Shown one piece after another: positions 16,593 through 24,316 of a DNA stretch of 29,973 nucleotides; position 1 is the first letter of the stretch; each line of letters opens with the position of its first letter. Under the pieces are notes generated by a model that was not told the origin of the DNA, did no database searches, and was given only the letters and a program-made list of their open reading frames with translations. The stretch comes from Desulfovibrio sp. UBA4079. GTDB lineage: Bacteria > Desulfobacterota > Desulfovibrionia > Desulfovibrionales > Desulfovibrionaceae. The DNA is taken from assembly GCA_002382645.1 (NCBI GenBank), contig DFYP01000036.1:1-29973 (forward strand). The letters run 5' to 3'. Position numbers and translations under genes: made by a program.

Positions 16593-16700
16593 GTCCGCCT
16601 CATCTGTTATTATTGTTTTTCAATTGAACTGTATCTGTACTGGTGACAGATTTCGTGGTCCAAGGCAAGCCGTGGCGCGTGAGCGCCCTGGAGGAGTCTC
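16593..16700. promoter_or_regulatory. Divergent promoter region between the MocR gene and azlCD
   Basis: The left part (about 16600-16660) is AT-rich. A possible rightward promoter is TTGAAC, 17 bases, CAGATT (within about 16624-16652). The short direct repeat CTGTA-CTGTA inside ACTGTATCTGTACTG overlaps it, and MocR proteins usually bind direct repeats, so this is the likely operator. No strong leftward promoter could be chosen. Confidence 0.45.
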
Positions 16701-17414
16701 ATGGGGAGCGTCCGCACCCTGCCCGCTGCCGGGCCCTGGCCCGAGATCCTGTCCGGAATGCGGCAGGCCCTGCCCATCGTCCTGGGCTACGTGCCCGTGG
16801 GCTTCGCCTACGGCGTGCTGGCCCTCAAGGCCGGGCTGCCGGCCATCCCGGCGGCCCTCATGTCCATGATCGTGTTCGCGGGCTCGGCCCAGTTCATCGC
16901 CGTGGGCCTGCTGGCCGTGGGGGCCCCGGCCCTGACCGTGATTTTGACCACCTTCGTGGTCAACCTGCGCCATTTGCTCATGTCCGCGGCCATGGCCCCG
17001 CACCTGCGCCAGTGGTCCCGGCCGGGTGTGGCCTGGTTCTGCTTCCAGCTCACGGACGAGACCTTCGCCCTGCACGCCACGCGCTTTGCCCGGGGCCCCA
17101 TGTCCCGGGCCGAGACCCTGGCCGTGAACGCCACGGCCCAGACCGCCTGGGTGGGGGGCTCGATCCTGGGCATCCTCTGCGGCGGGCTCATCGGCGACGT
17201 GAAGCCCCTGGGCCTGGACTTCGCCCTGCCGGCCATGTTCCTGGCCCTTTTGGCCGGGCAGCTCGGCTCCCGGCCCAGGATCGCCACGGCCCTGGCCGCG
17301 GCCTGCTTCTCCCTGCTCTTCCTGACCCTGGGCTGGGGTCCGTGGGGTGTGATCGCGGCCTGCGTCCTGGGCGCGACCTTTGGCAGCGGGGTGGAATCAT
17401 GGACCCGAAGCTGA
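16701..17414 (+). CDS. azlC: AzlC family branched-chain amino-acid exporter, large subunit
   Basis: A 237-residue inner-membrane protein with several hydrophobic segments. ALPIVLGYVPVGFAYGVLAL near residues 24-43, the following SMIVFAGSAQFIAVGLLA, and VVNLRHLLMSAAMAPHL are hallmarks of the AzlC/YgaZ family. Together with AzlD it exports branched-chain amino acids or their analogues (in E. coli YgaZH exports valine). GAGGAG precedes the ATG. The gene overlaps azlD by 16 bp, indicating coupled translation, and is divergent from the MocR regulator. The exact substrate cannot be read from sequence. Confidence 0.93.
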   Translation: MGSVRTLPAAGPWPEILSGMRQALPIVLGYVPVGFAYGVLALKAGLPAIPAALMSMIVFAGSAQFIAVGLLAVGAPALTVILTTFVVNLRHLLMSAAMAPHLRQWSRPGVAWFCFQLTDETFALHATRFARGPMSRAETLAVNATAQTAWVGGSILGILCGGLIGDVKPLGLDFALPAMFLALLAGQLGSRPRIATALAAACFSLLFLTLGWGPWGVIAACVLGATFGSGVESWTRS

Positions 17415-17722
17415 TCCTCCTGACCATCGCGGGCATGGCCCTGGTGACCTACCTGCCCCGGATGCTCCCGGCCCTGGCCCTGTCCTCCCGCAGACTCAGC
17501 CCCTGGGCGGAGCGCTGGCTGTCCCACGTGCCCGCGGCCGTGCTCTCGGCCCTGCTGGTGCCCTCGCTCCTGGCCCCGGAAGGCCATGTCCAGGCCTCCT
17601 GGGACAACCTCTTCCTCTGGGCCGCCCTGCCCTGCTTTGTGCTGGCCTTGAAGACGAAAAGCTTCTTCGGTGTGGTGGCCCTGGGCCTGGGCCTGGTGGC
17701 CGGGGCCCGCCTCTTCCTCTGA
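17399..17722 (+). CDS. azlD: AzlD family branched-chain amino-acid exporter, small subunit
   Basis: A 107-residue membrane protein with about three to four hydrophobic helices. LVTYLPRMLPALAL near the N-terminus and the SHVPAAVLSALLVPSLL segment are typical of AzlD/YgaH. It starts inside the last codons of azlC at ATG 17399, with GGGGTGGA just upstream, and is the obligate small partner of AzlC. It ends at the base of a strong terminator hairpin. Confidence 0.92.
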   Translation: MDPKLILLTIAGMALVTYLPRMLPALALSSRRLSPWAERWLSHVPAAVLSALLVPSLLAPEGHVQASWDNLFLWAALPCFVLALKTKSFFGVVALGLGLVAGARLFL

Positions 17723-17756
17723 AAAAAAGAGGGCGCCTGCCGATGCAGGCGCCCTC
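17722..17756. terminator. Terminator between convergent azlD and cysE
   Basis: A perfect 12-bp inverted repeat (17729-17740 with 17745-17756, loop CGAT). On the minus strand it is followed by seven T (the A-run at 17722-17728), so it ends the nifU-nifS-cysK-cysE transcript. In the rightward direction only CTCTCGCTCTCT follows, so it may stop azlCD less well. Confidence 0.85.
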
Positions 17757-17776
17757 CTCTCGCTCTCTGTTCCCGT

Positions 17777-18712
17777 CTAGACCCCGTCCCCGCCGGGCAG
17801 GACCTGGGCGTCCCCGCTGCGGTCCTGGATGACCCGCGAGCCCGGGGGCACGTCCTGGGTGAGCCAGACGTTGCCGCCGATGACCGCGCCTCGTCCGATG
17901 GTCACCCGTCCCAGGATGGTGGCCCCGGAATAGATGATCACGTCGTCCTCCACGATGGGATGGCGGGGCTGGCCCTTGATGAGCGCGCCGCTGGGGTCCT
18001 TGGGGAAGCTCTTGGCCCCCAGGGTCACGCCCTGGTAGAGCCGCACGTTGCGGCCGATGATGCAGGTCTCGCCGATGACCACGCCGGTGCCGTGGTCGAT
18101 GAAGAAGTGCTCGCCGATCTGCGCGCCCGGGTGGATGTCGATGCCCGTGGCCGAGTGGGCCATCTCGGTCAAGATGCGCGGGATGAGGTCCACGCCCAGG
18201 ACGAACAGCTCGTGGGCGATGCGGTAGTGGGTCAGGGCCGTGATGCTCGGGTAGCAGAAGATGGTCTCGCCCGGGCTGCGCGAGGCCGGGTCCCCGGTGT
18301 AGGCGGCCTGCACGTCCGTGGCGAGCAGCGCGCGGATCTCGGGCAGCTTGTCCAGGAACTTTCCGGCCAGGGTCGTGGCCCGCTCCTCGCAGTCCGTGCA
18401 GCCCCCGCCCTCGTCGCGCTCGCAGAAGAAGCAGTGGCCGCGCTTGATCTGCTCGGAGAGCAGCCGGGTCACGCTGTCCAGGTGCGCGCCGATATGGAAG
18501 CGCATGGACTCCGGGCTCACCTCCGAGTCCCCGAAATAGCCCGGGAAGAGCACGGCCCGCAGCCGGTCCATGACCTCGCGCAGGGCCGGGATCGAGGGCA
18601 TGGGCTGGTCGTGCAGGGGCCGGTGGTACACGGCCGAGTAGGAGGCCGGATCGCAGAGCCGCTCGACCACGCCGGTGAGCGGCGGGCGGCGGCCGTTGTT
18701 CGTGCCGCTCAT
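17777..18712 (-). CDS. cysE: Serine O-acetyltransferase with a Cys-rich insert
   Basis: A 311-residue enzyme making O-acetylserine from serine and acetyl-CoA, the substrate of the CysK encoded just upstream. The C-terminal half is a left-handed beta-helix of hexapeptide repeats with IDIHPGAQIGEHFFIDHGTG holding the catalytic histidines (194 and 207) and VVIGETCIIGRNVRLYQGVT. The N-terminal helical domain includes CFFC (94-97) and CTDC (105-108), a four-Cys pair not found in E. coli CysE and able to bind zinc or a cluster. The ATG overlaps the cysK stop by four bases (ATGA). Longer than EpsC-type enzymes because of the extended N-terminus. Confidence 0.92.
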   Translation of the reverse strand: MSGTNNGRRPPLTGVVERLCDPASYSAVYHRPLHDQPMPSIPALREVMDRLRAVLFPGYFGDSEVSPESMRFHIGAHLDSVTRLLSEQIKRGHCFFCERDEGGGCTDCEERATTLAGKFLDKLPEIRALLATDVQAAYTGDPASRSPGETIFCYPSITALTHYRIAHELFVLGVDLIPRILTEMAHSATGIDIHPGAQIGEHFFIDHGTGVVIGETCIIGRNVRLYQGVTLGAKSFPKDPSGALIKGQPRHPIVEDDVIIYSGATILGRVTIGRGAVIGGNVWLTQDVPPGSRVIQDRSGDAQVLPGGDGV

Positions 18713-19644
18713 GACTTGTCCCCGTCCTGGTAGAGGGCTGTGGAGAGGTAGCGCTCGGCCGTGTCGCAGGCCACGCAAACCACCAGCTTGCCCGCGTTCT
18801 CCGGCCGCTTGGCCAACTCCACGGCCGCGAACACGTTGGCGCCCGAGGAGATGCCGCAGAGCACGCCCTCCTCGCGGATGAGCCGTTTGGCCATGGCCAC
18901 GGCCTGGTCGTTGGTCACGCGGAAGATCTCGTCGATGACCGTGCGGTCGAGCACCTCGGGCACGAAGCCCGCGCCGATGCCCTGGATGGCGTGGGGCCCG
19001 GCCGGGCCGCCCGAGAGCACGGGCGAGGCGTCCGGCTCCACGGCCACGGCAACAAGCGCGGGCTTGCGCTCCTTGATCCGCCCGGCCACGCCGGTAATGG
19101 TCCCGCCCGTGCCCACCCCGGCCACGAAGATGTCGATGGCCCCGTCCGTGTCGGCCCAGATCTCCTCGGCCGTGGTGGCCCGGTGCACCGCCGGGTTGGC
19201 CGGGTTGGCGAACTGCTGGGGCACGAAGCTCTTGGGCAGGGAGGCGGCCAGTTCCTGGGCCCTGGCGATGGCTCCCTTCATGCCCTGGGCCGCGGGGGTC
19301 AGCACCAGCTCGGCCCCGAAGCCCGTGAGCAGGGCCCGGCGCTCCCGGCTCATGCTCTCGGGCATGGTCAGGATGAGCCGGTAGCCCTTCACGGCGCAGA
19401 CAAAGGCCAGGCCGATGCCGGTGTTGCCGCTGGTGGGCTCCACAATGACCGTGTCCCGGTCCAGGCGCCCGTCGGCCTCGGCCGTGCGGATCATGTTCAG
19501 GGCGATGCGGTCCTTGACCGAGGAGCAGGGGTTGAAGAACTCCAGCTTGGCCGCCACCCGGGCCACACAGCCCTGGGTCACGCGGTTCAAAAAAACCATG
19601 GGAGTGCCGCCCACCAGGGCGGTCATGTCCGAAGCGATGCGCAT
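18709..19644 (-). CDS. cysK: Cysteine synthase A (O-acetylserine sulfhydrylase)
   Basis: A 311-residue PLP enzyme that joins sulfide to O-acetylserine to give cysteine. NPCSSVKDRIALNMI carries the PLP lysine (Lys 44), TSGNTGIGLAF is the substrate loop, GVGTGGTITG binds the phosphate of PLP, and CGISSGANVFAA is the late conserved segment. GGGGAGGGG precedes the ATG at 19644. It lies 11 bp after nifS and overlaps cysE by four bases. In a sulfide-producing organism it would fix sulfide directly, and here it sits where it can feed cysteine to NifS. Confidence 0.94.
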   Translation of the reverse strand: MRIASDMTALVGGTPMVFLNRVTQGCVARVAAKLEFFNPCSSVKDRIALNMIRTAEADGRLDRDTVIVEPTSGNTGIGLAFVCAVKGYRLILTMPESMSRERRALLTGFGAELVLTPAAQGMKGAIARAQELAASLPKSFVPQQFANPANPAVHRATTAEEIWADTDGAIDIFVAGVGTGGTITGVAGRIKERKPALVAVAVEPDASPVLSGGPAGPHAIQGIGAGFVPEVLDRTVIDEIFRVTNDQAVAMAKRLIREEGVLCGISSGANVFAAVELAKRPENAGKLVVCVACDTAERYLSTALYQDGDKS

Positions 19645-19655
19645 GTCCCCTCCCC

Positions 19656-20852
19656 TCAGTGGCTGTGGTCCGAGCAGAAGCCCGCGGCCTCGCCCTCCTT
19701 GCCGGAGAACGGCGAAAGCTGGCGCAGCCGGGCGATGATCGGCGGCAATTCCCGGAGCACCAGGTCGATGTCCGCGTCCGTGGTATAGCGCGAGAGCGAG
19801 AAGCGGATGGAGCCGTGGGCAAAGGTGAAGGGCACGCCCATGGCCCGCAGCACGTGCGAGGGCTCCAGGCTGCCCGAGGTGCAGGCCGAGCCCGAACTGG
19901 CGCAGATGCCGAAGCGGTCCAGGAGCAGGAGGATGGCCTCGCCCTCCACGTACTTGAAGGCGATGGACAGGGTGTTGGGCAGGCGCTCGGCCCCGCCGCC
20001 GTTGATCCGGGAGTCCGGCACGGCGGCCAGCAGCCCGCGTTCCAGGCGGTCGCGCAGGGCCCGCACCCGGGTGTTCTCCTCGTCCATGGCCGCGGTGGCC
20101 AGCTCCACGGCCTGGCCCAGGGCCACGATGGCCGCGGTGTTCTCGGTGCCCGCCCGGCGGCCGCCCTCCTGGTGCCCGCCGATGAGGAAGGGCCGGAACA
20201 GCGTGCCCTTGCGCACGTAAAGCGCGCCCACGCCCTTGGGCGCGTGGAGCTTGTGGCCGGAGAGCACCAGGAAGTCCACGGGCAGCCTGCCCATGTCGAG
20301 CGGAATCTTGCCCACGGCCTGGACCGCGTCGGTGTGCAGGAGCGCGCCGTGGGACTTCACGATGCGGGCGATGTCCTCGAGCGGAAAGAGCACGCCGGTC
20401 TCGTTGTTGGCGGCCATGATCGAGACGATGGCCGTGTCCTTGCGCAGACTCTTTTCCAGGTCCTTCAGGCTGAGGCGGCCCTCGCTGTCCACGTCCAGCC
20501 AGGTGACCTCGTAGCCCTTGTCCTCCAGGTGCTTGCACAGGCTCAACACCGCCGGGTGCTCGACCCGGGTGGTCACGATGTGGCGCTTGTCCGGCTGGGC
20601 CTCCAGGGCCGAGCGGATGGCCGTGTTGTCGCCCTCGGTGCCGCAGGAGGTGAAGACGATCTCCGAGGGCTCGCAGCCCAGGCCCTTGGCCACCTGGGCC
20701 CGGGCCCGGCGCAGATGCGCGCCCACGGCTCCGCCGAAGGAATGCATGCTCGAGGGGTTGCCGTACTGCTCGGAGAAGAACGGGAGCATGGCCGAAAGCA
20801 CCTCGGGGGCCACCTGGGTGGTGGCGTTGTTGTCGAGATACACGGGCTTCAC
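19656..20852 (-). CDS. nifS: Cysteine desulfurase NifS/IscS
   Basis: A 398-residue PLP enzyme that takes sulfur from cysteine for Fe-S clusters. YLDNNATTQVAPEV is the family start, VEHPAVL holds the conserved His near residue 99, LSGHKLHAPKG contains the PLP lysine (Lys 201), and CASSGSACTSGSLEPSH is the mobile loop with catalytic Cys 324. The loop form is that of NifS/IscS, not SufS. The start is GTG 20852 with GAGGAGG seven bases upstream and overlaps the nifU stop by four bases (GTGA). No nitrogenase gene is in the window, so it is probably the housekeeping system, as in several anaerobic bacteria. The very C-terminal CSDHSH tail is short and His-bearing. Confidence 0.93.
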   Translation of the reverse strand: MKPVYLDNNATTQVAPEVLSAMLPFFSEQYGNPSSMHSFGGAVGAHLRRARAQVAKGLGCEPSEIVFTSCGTEGDNTAIRSALEAQPDKRHIVTTRVEHPAVLSLCKHLEDKGYEVTWLDVDSEGRLSLKDLEKSLRKDTAIVSIMAANNETGVLFPLEDIARIVKSHGALLHTDAVQAVGKIPLDMGRLPVDFLVLSGHKLHAPKGVGALYVRKGTLFRPFLIGGHQEGGRRAGTENTAAIVALGQAVELATAAMDEENTRVRALRDRLERGLLAAVPDSRINGGGAERLPNTLSIAFKYVEGEAILLLLDRFGICASSGSACTSGSLEPSHVLRAMGVPFTFAHGSIRFSLSRYTTDADIDLVLRELPPIIARLRQLSPFSGKEGEAAGFCSDHSH

Positions 20853-21685
20853 GAGCGCACCTCCTCGATCCGGATGTCCGGGTCCACGGCCTCCTGCAGG
20901 CGCTTCTCCACCAGGCCCTTGAGGGTCAGCTGGCTGGAGGGGCAGCCCACGCAGGCCCCGCGCAGGGCGACCTTGACCGTGGCGCCCTCGATGTCCACCA
21001 GCTCGATGTTCCCGCCGTCCTTCTTGAGCGCGGGCCGGATCTCCTCCTCGATGACCTTGGTCACGAGCATCATGCGCTGGATGTTGGTCATCTTCGGGGC
21101 CTCGCCCGCGGGCCGCGCCATGGCCGCGCGCTCCTCGGCCAGGATGCGCTCCAGGTCCGGGATGCAGTCGCCGCAGCCGCCCCCGGCCTTGGTGAAGCTG
21201 GTCACGTCCTCCACGGTCTTGAGGTCGTTCTCGCGGATGGCCCGGCGGATGGTCTCCTCGGTGACGCCGAAGCACTTGCAGACGAGCGTGCCCTCGGCCG
21301 CCGGGGCCGGTGCGGCCTCGCCGCGCCAGTTCTTGAGGGCCGCGTCCAGGGCCTCCTGGCCCATGACCGAGCAGTGCATCTTCTCCTTGGGCAGGCCGCC
21401 CAGGAAGGCCGCGATGTCCTTGTTGGTCAGCGCCTTGGCCTCATCCACGGTCTTGCCCTTCAAGAGCTCGGTGAGGGCCGAGCTGGAGGCGATGGCGCTG
21501 GCGCAGCCGAAGGTCTGGAAGGTGGCGTCCTCGATGACCCCGGCGTCATTGATCTTGAGAAAGAGCCGCAGGGCGTCGCCGCAGGCCAGGCTGCCCACCT
21601 CGCCCACGGCGCTGGGATTGTCCATCTCGCCCGCGTTGCGCGGGTTGAGGAAGTGGTCCATGACCTTGTCCGTGTATTCCCACAT
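20849..21685 (-). CDS. nifU: NifU three-domain Fe-S scaffold
   Basis: A 278-residue scaffold protein on which Fe-S clusters are built with sulfur from NifS. The IscU-like domain (1-120) has Cys 35 (ACGD), Cys 61 and Cys 105. The central BFD-like ferredoxin domain (about 133-180) has CKC (136, 138) and CGDC (171-174) for a permanent 2Fe-2S cluster. The C-terminal Nfu domain (about 200-275) has CVGC (245-248). All three domains are complete. GGAGGA lies before the ATG, and a good sigma-70 promoter lies about 40 bp upstream. First gene of a four-gene operon with nifS, cysK and cysE. Confidence 0.95.
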   Translation of the reverse strand: MWEYTDKVMDHFLNPRNAGEMDNPSAVGEVGSLACGDALRLFLKINDAGVIEDATFQTFGCASAIASSSALTELLKGKTVDEAKALTNKDIAAFLGGLPKEKMHCSVMGQEALDAALKNWRGEAAPAPAAEGTLVCKCFGVTEETIRRAIRENDLKTVEDVTSFTKAGGGCGDCIPDLERILAEERAAMARPAGEAPKMTNIQRMMLVTKVIEEEIRPALKKDGGNIELVDIEGATVKVALRGACVGCPSSQLTLKGLVEKRLQEAVDPDIRIEEVRS

Positions 21686-21726
21686 AGGTCCTCCAAACGC
21701 GGCTCCTGGGCGGCGCGCGTTCTTTC

Positions 21727-21754
21727 ATCATAGTACGCGGCGGGCAAAAGACAA
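21727..21754 (-). promoter_or_regulatory. Sigma-70-type promoter of the nifU operon
   Basis: On the minus strand TTGTCT (21754-21749), 16 bases, TATGAT (21732-21727). Transcription would begin near 21720, about 35 bases before the nifU ATG. No clear IscR site could be identified. Confidence 0.6.
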
Positions 21755-21777
21755 CGACCCAAGTCAAAAAAATCCCG

Positions 21778-22449
21778 CTACCCCTCCAGGGGCCGGGAGC
21801 ACTCGGGGCCGTCGTGGCGGGGATTGTTCACGGCCGGGCCCACGGGCCAGGCCCGCAGTTCCGGCGGGACGCAGGATTCCAGCAGGGCCGCGATGCCCCG
21901 GGGGTCCTGAAGGTTGGCGCTGAGCCAGTCGCCGGAAAGCGCGGGCGGCACGATCACGGGCATGCGCTCGTGGATCTCCCGCACCCGGCCTTCCGCCTCC
22001 CGGGTGAGCACGGCGCAGGTCTCCAGGACCTCGCCGCCCGGTCCCTGCCAGGCCTCCCAGATGCCGGCCAGGGCCAGGAGGCCGCCCCCTTCCGGCTCGA
22101 AGAACCAGGGCCGCTTGCCCCGGGCGAGCGCCTGCCACTCGTAGAACCCGTCGGCCGGGATGAGGCAGCGGCGGTAGCGCATGGCCGCGCGGAACGCGGG
22201 CTTGTCCAGGGCGGTCTCGGAGCGGGCGTTGATGCACCGCACGCCCTGGGCCGGGTCCTTGGACCAGGACGGCACCAGGCCCCAGCGGAACAGCCGCATG
22301 TGGCGGCGGCCCGAGGCCTCGGCGGCCACGGCCTCCACCAGCTGGCCGGGCGCGATGTTGTGACGCCCCGGGGCCCGGGGCACGCGCTCCAGGCCGAAGG
22401 TCTCGTTCAGGGCCTGGCGCTGGGCGCGCAGGGCGAATCGTCCGCACAT
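21778..22449 (-). CDS. SOS response-associated peptidase (SRAP, YedK/HMCES family)
   Basis: A 223-residue protein that covalently shields abasic sites in single-stranded DNA. MCGRFAL supplies the essential Cys 2 after Met removal, INARSETALDKPAF holds the conserved Asn and Glu, CLIPADGFYEW is the core motif, and HERMPVI carries the catalytic His. Length is normal for the family. No ribosome site is obvious before ATG 22449, but any later start would lose Cys 2. It is a single gene, about 55 bp after the nifU promoter region in the opposite sense of gene order, and shows no LexA box that could be recognised. Confidence 0.94.
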   Translation of the reverse strand: MCGRFALRAQRQALNETFGLERVPRAPGRHNIAPGQLVEAVAAEASGRRHMRLFRWGLVPSWSKDPAQGVRCINARSETALDKPAFRAAMRYRRCLIPADGFYEWQALARGKRPWFFEPEGGGLLALAGIWEAWQGPGGEVLETCAVLTREAEGRVREIHERMPVIVPPALSGDWLSANLQDPRGIAALLESCVPPELRAWPVGPAVNNPRHDGPECSRPLEG

Positions 22450-22553
22450 GGCCGCAGCATACGGCCCGGCCCGGCCTCAAGGCAAGCGGCCCTTTCTTGA
22501 CGCCCCGCGCCTATCCTGCAATACCGGAGAGAAGAAAAAAACCGAGGAGCACC

Positions 22554-24212
22554 ATGAGCCCGCTGTTCAAGAAAGAGGACGAAGCCCCGAAAAGCGACTG
22601 GTTCCTGCCCGAGGACGCCCGCAAGAGCCTCACGGAAATCTTCGCCAAGTTCCAGCGCCCCGTGACCGTGGAGGTCTTTCTCCAGGCCGGAGTCAACGAG
22701 GCCTACAACGAGTTCGTGGACAAGTTCGTGCGCGATCTGGCCCGGCTCTCGCCCAAGATCGAAGCCTCCTTCCACACCCTGGACGAGCCCAAGGCCAAGG
22801 AGCGCGGGGTGGACCGCTCGCCCACCCTGCTGGTGGCCCCGGACCGCTACGCCATCCGCTTCAGCGGGGCCCCGGCCGGGGAGGAGGGCCGCACCTTCAT
22901 GACCGCTCTGGTCCTGGCGGCCGCGGGCGTCAGCGGGCTCTCGGACCTGTCCAAGGAGACCCTGGCCAAGCTGGACGGCAAACGCCGGGTGCGGGTCTTT
23001 GTCACGCCCACCTGCCCCTACTGCCCGGGCCAGGGCATCGCGGCCATCAAGTGCGCCATGGAGCGGCCGGACCTGGTCTCGGCCGAGATCGTGGAGATCG
23101 ACGAGCACCCGGACCTGGCCCAGAAGTACAACGTGGGCTCCGTGCCCCAGACCCAGTTCAGCGAGGACTACGCGGCCCTGGGACTCATGCCCGAGGAGCG
23201 CTTCGTCCTGGAACTGGTGACCCTGGAGGACTCCTCGGGCCTGCTCCAGGCCGTGAAGGCGGCCGAGGTCCAGACGGCCCCCAGCGAGGTGGACCTGGTC
23301 ATCGTGGGCGGCGGCCCGGCCGGGCTCTCGGCGGCCATCTACGCGGCCCGCTCCGGGCTCTCGGCCGTGGTCCTGGAGGGCGGCATCCTGGGCGGCCAGG
23401 TGAGCCTGACCCCGGTGGTGGAGAACTACCCCGGGTTCGCCTCGGTGCCGGGCAAGAAGCTCATGGAGATCATGGCCGCCCACGCCCGGGGCTACGTGCA
23501 CATCCTGGAGGGCGCCCAGGTGGAGTCCGTGGCCGAGACGGGCGAACGCTTCGAGCTCTCCACCCTCAAGGGCGGGTTCTCGGCCCGGGCCCTGCTTTTG
23601 GCCACGGGGGCGGTCTACCGCAAACTGGGCGCCCCGGGCGAAGACCGCTACCAGGGCTTCGGGGTGAGCTTCTGCTCCTCCTGCGACGGCTACCTCTACC
23701 GCGGGAAAAAGGCCGTGGTGGTGGGCGGCGGCAACACCGCGCTCACCGACGCCTTGCACCTCAAGCACCTGGGCGTGGAGGTCACGCTCATCCACCGGCG
23801 CGCAACCTTCCGCGCCGAAAAGCACCTCCAGGACTCCGTGGCCCGCGAGGGCATCACCCTGCGCATGGACAGCGAGATCACCGAGATCAGGGGCGACGGC
23901 AAGAAGGTCACGGCCGTCATGGTCCGGGACAACGCCGCCGGGACCACCTCGGAACTGGCCACGGACGCGGTCTTCGTGGCCGTGGGCCACGAGCCGAGCA
24001 ACGCCCTGGCCAAGACCCTGGGCCTGACCCTGGACACGGCCGGGTTCGTGGCCGTGGACCGGGGCATGCGCACGAGCAAGCCGCGCATCTACGCCGCGGG
24101 CGACCTCACCGGCGGGAGCATGCAGATCGTCACGGCCGTGAGCGAGGGCTCCCTGGCCGCGCTCTCGGCCTTCGAGGACCTGAGCAAGCCGTACTGGAAG
24201 GAGCAGGCCTGA
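22554..24212 (+). CDS. AhpF-like flavoprotein: tandem thioredoxin folds fused to thioredoxin reductase
   Basis: A 552-residue disulfide reductase. The N-terminal part has two thioredoxin folds: the first (about 30-130) has lost its CxxC, and the second (about 145-235) has TPTCPYCPG and a cis-proline GSVPQT. The rest is a thioredoxin reductase: FAD motif GGGPAGLSAAIYAAR (about 250), redox centre CSSCDGYLYRG (about 385), NAD(P)H motif GGGNTAL and the AAGDLTGG end. This is the architecture of AhpF, with CPYC in place of its CHNC, but no ahpC is adjacent, so the target could be a peroxiredoxin, a thioredoxin or other protein disulfides. GAGGAG lies five bases before the ATG; an in-frame ATG-free extension upstream is unlikely to be used. 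Confidence 0.9.
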   Translation: MSPLFKKEDEAPKSDWFLPEDARKSLTEIFAKFQRPVTVEVFLQAGVNEAYNEFVDKFVRDLARLSPKIEASFHTLDEPKAKERGVDRSPTLLVAPDRYAIRFSGAPAGEEGRTFMTALVLAAAGVSGLSDLSKETLAKLDGKRRVRVFVTPTCPYCPGQGIAAIKCAMERPDLVSAEIVEIDEHPDLAQKYNVGSVPQTQFSEDYAALGLMPEERFVLELVTLEDSSGLLQAVKAAEVQTAPSEVDLVIVGGGPAGLSAAIYAARSGLSAVVLEGGILGGQVSLTPVVENYPGFASVPGKKLMEIMAAHARGYVHILEGAQVESVAETGERFELSTLKGGFSARALLLATGAVYRKLGAPGEDRYQGFGVSFCSSCDGYLYRGKKAVVVGGGNTALTDALHLKHLGVEVTLIHRRATFRAEKHLQDSVAREGITLRMDSEITEIRGDGKKVTAVMVRDNAAGTTSELATDAVFVAVGHEPSNALAKTLGLTLDTAGFVAVDRGMRTSKPRIYAAGDLTGGSMQIVTAVSEGSLAALSAFEDLSKPYWKEQA

Positions 24213-24316
24213 GGCCGGCCCCCCCTGCTCCCCTTTGACCGGCCCGGCGATTTGCCGTATGTGCTGCGGTGCAGAGAGGCCAGCAGCCCCATGACTTTCC
24301 CCCTTGAGGTGGACAT

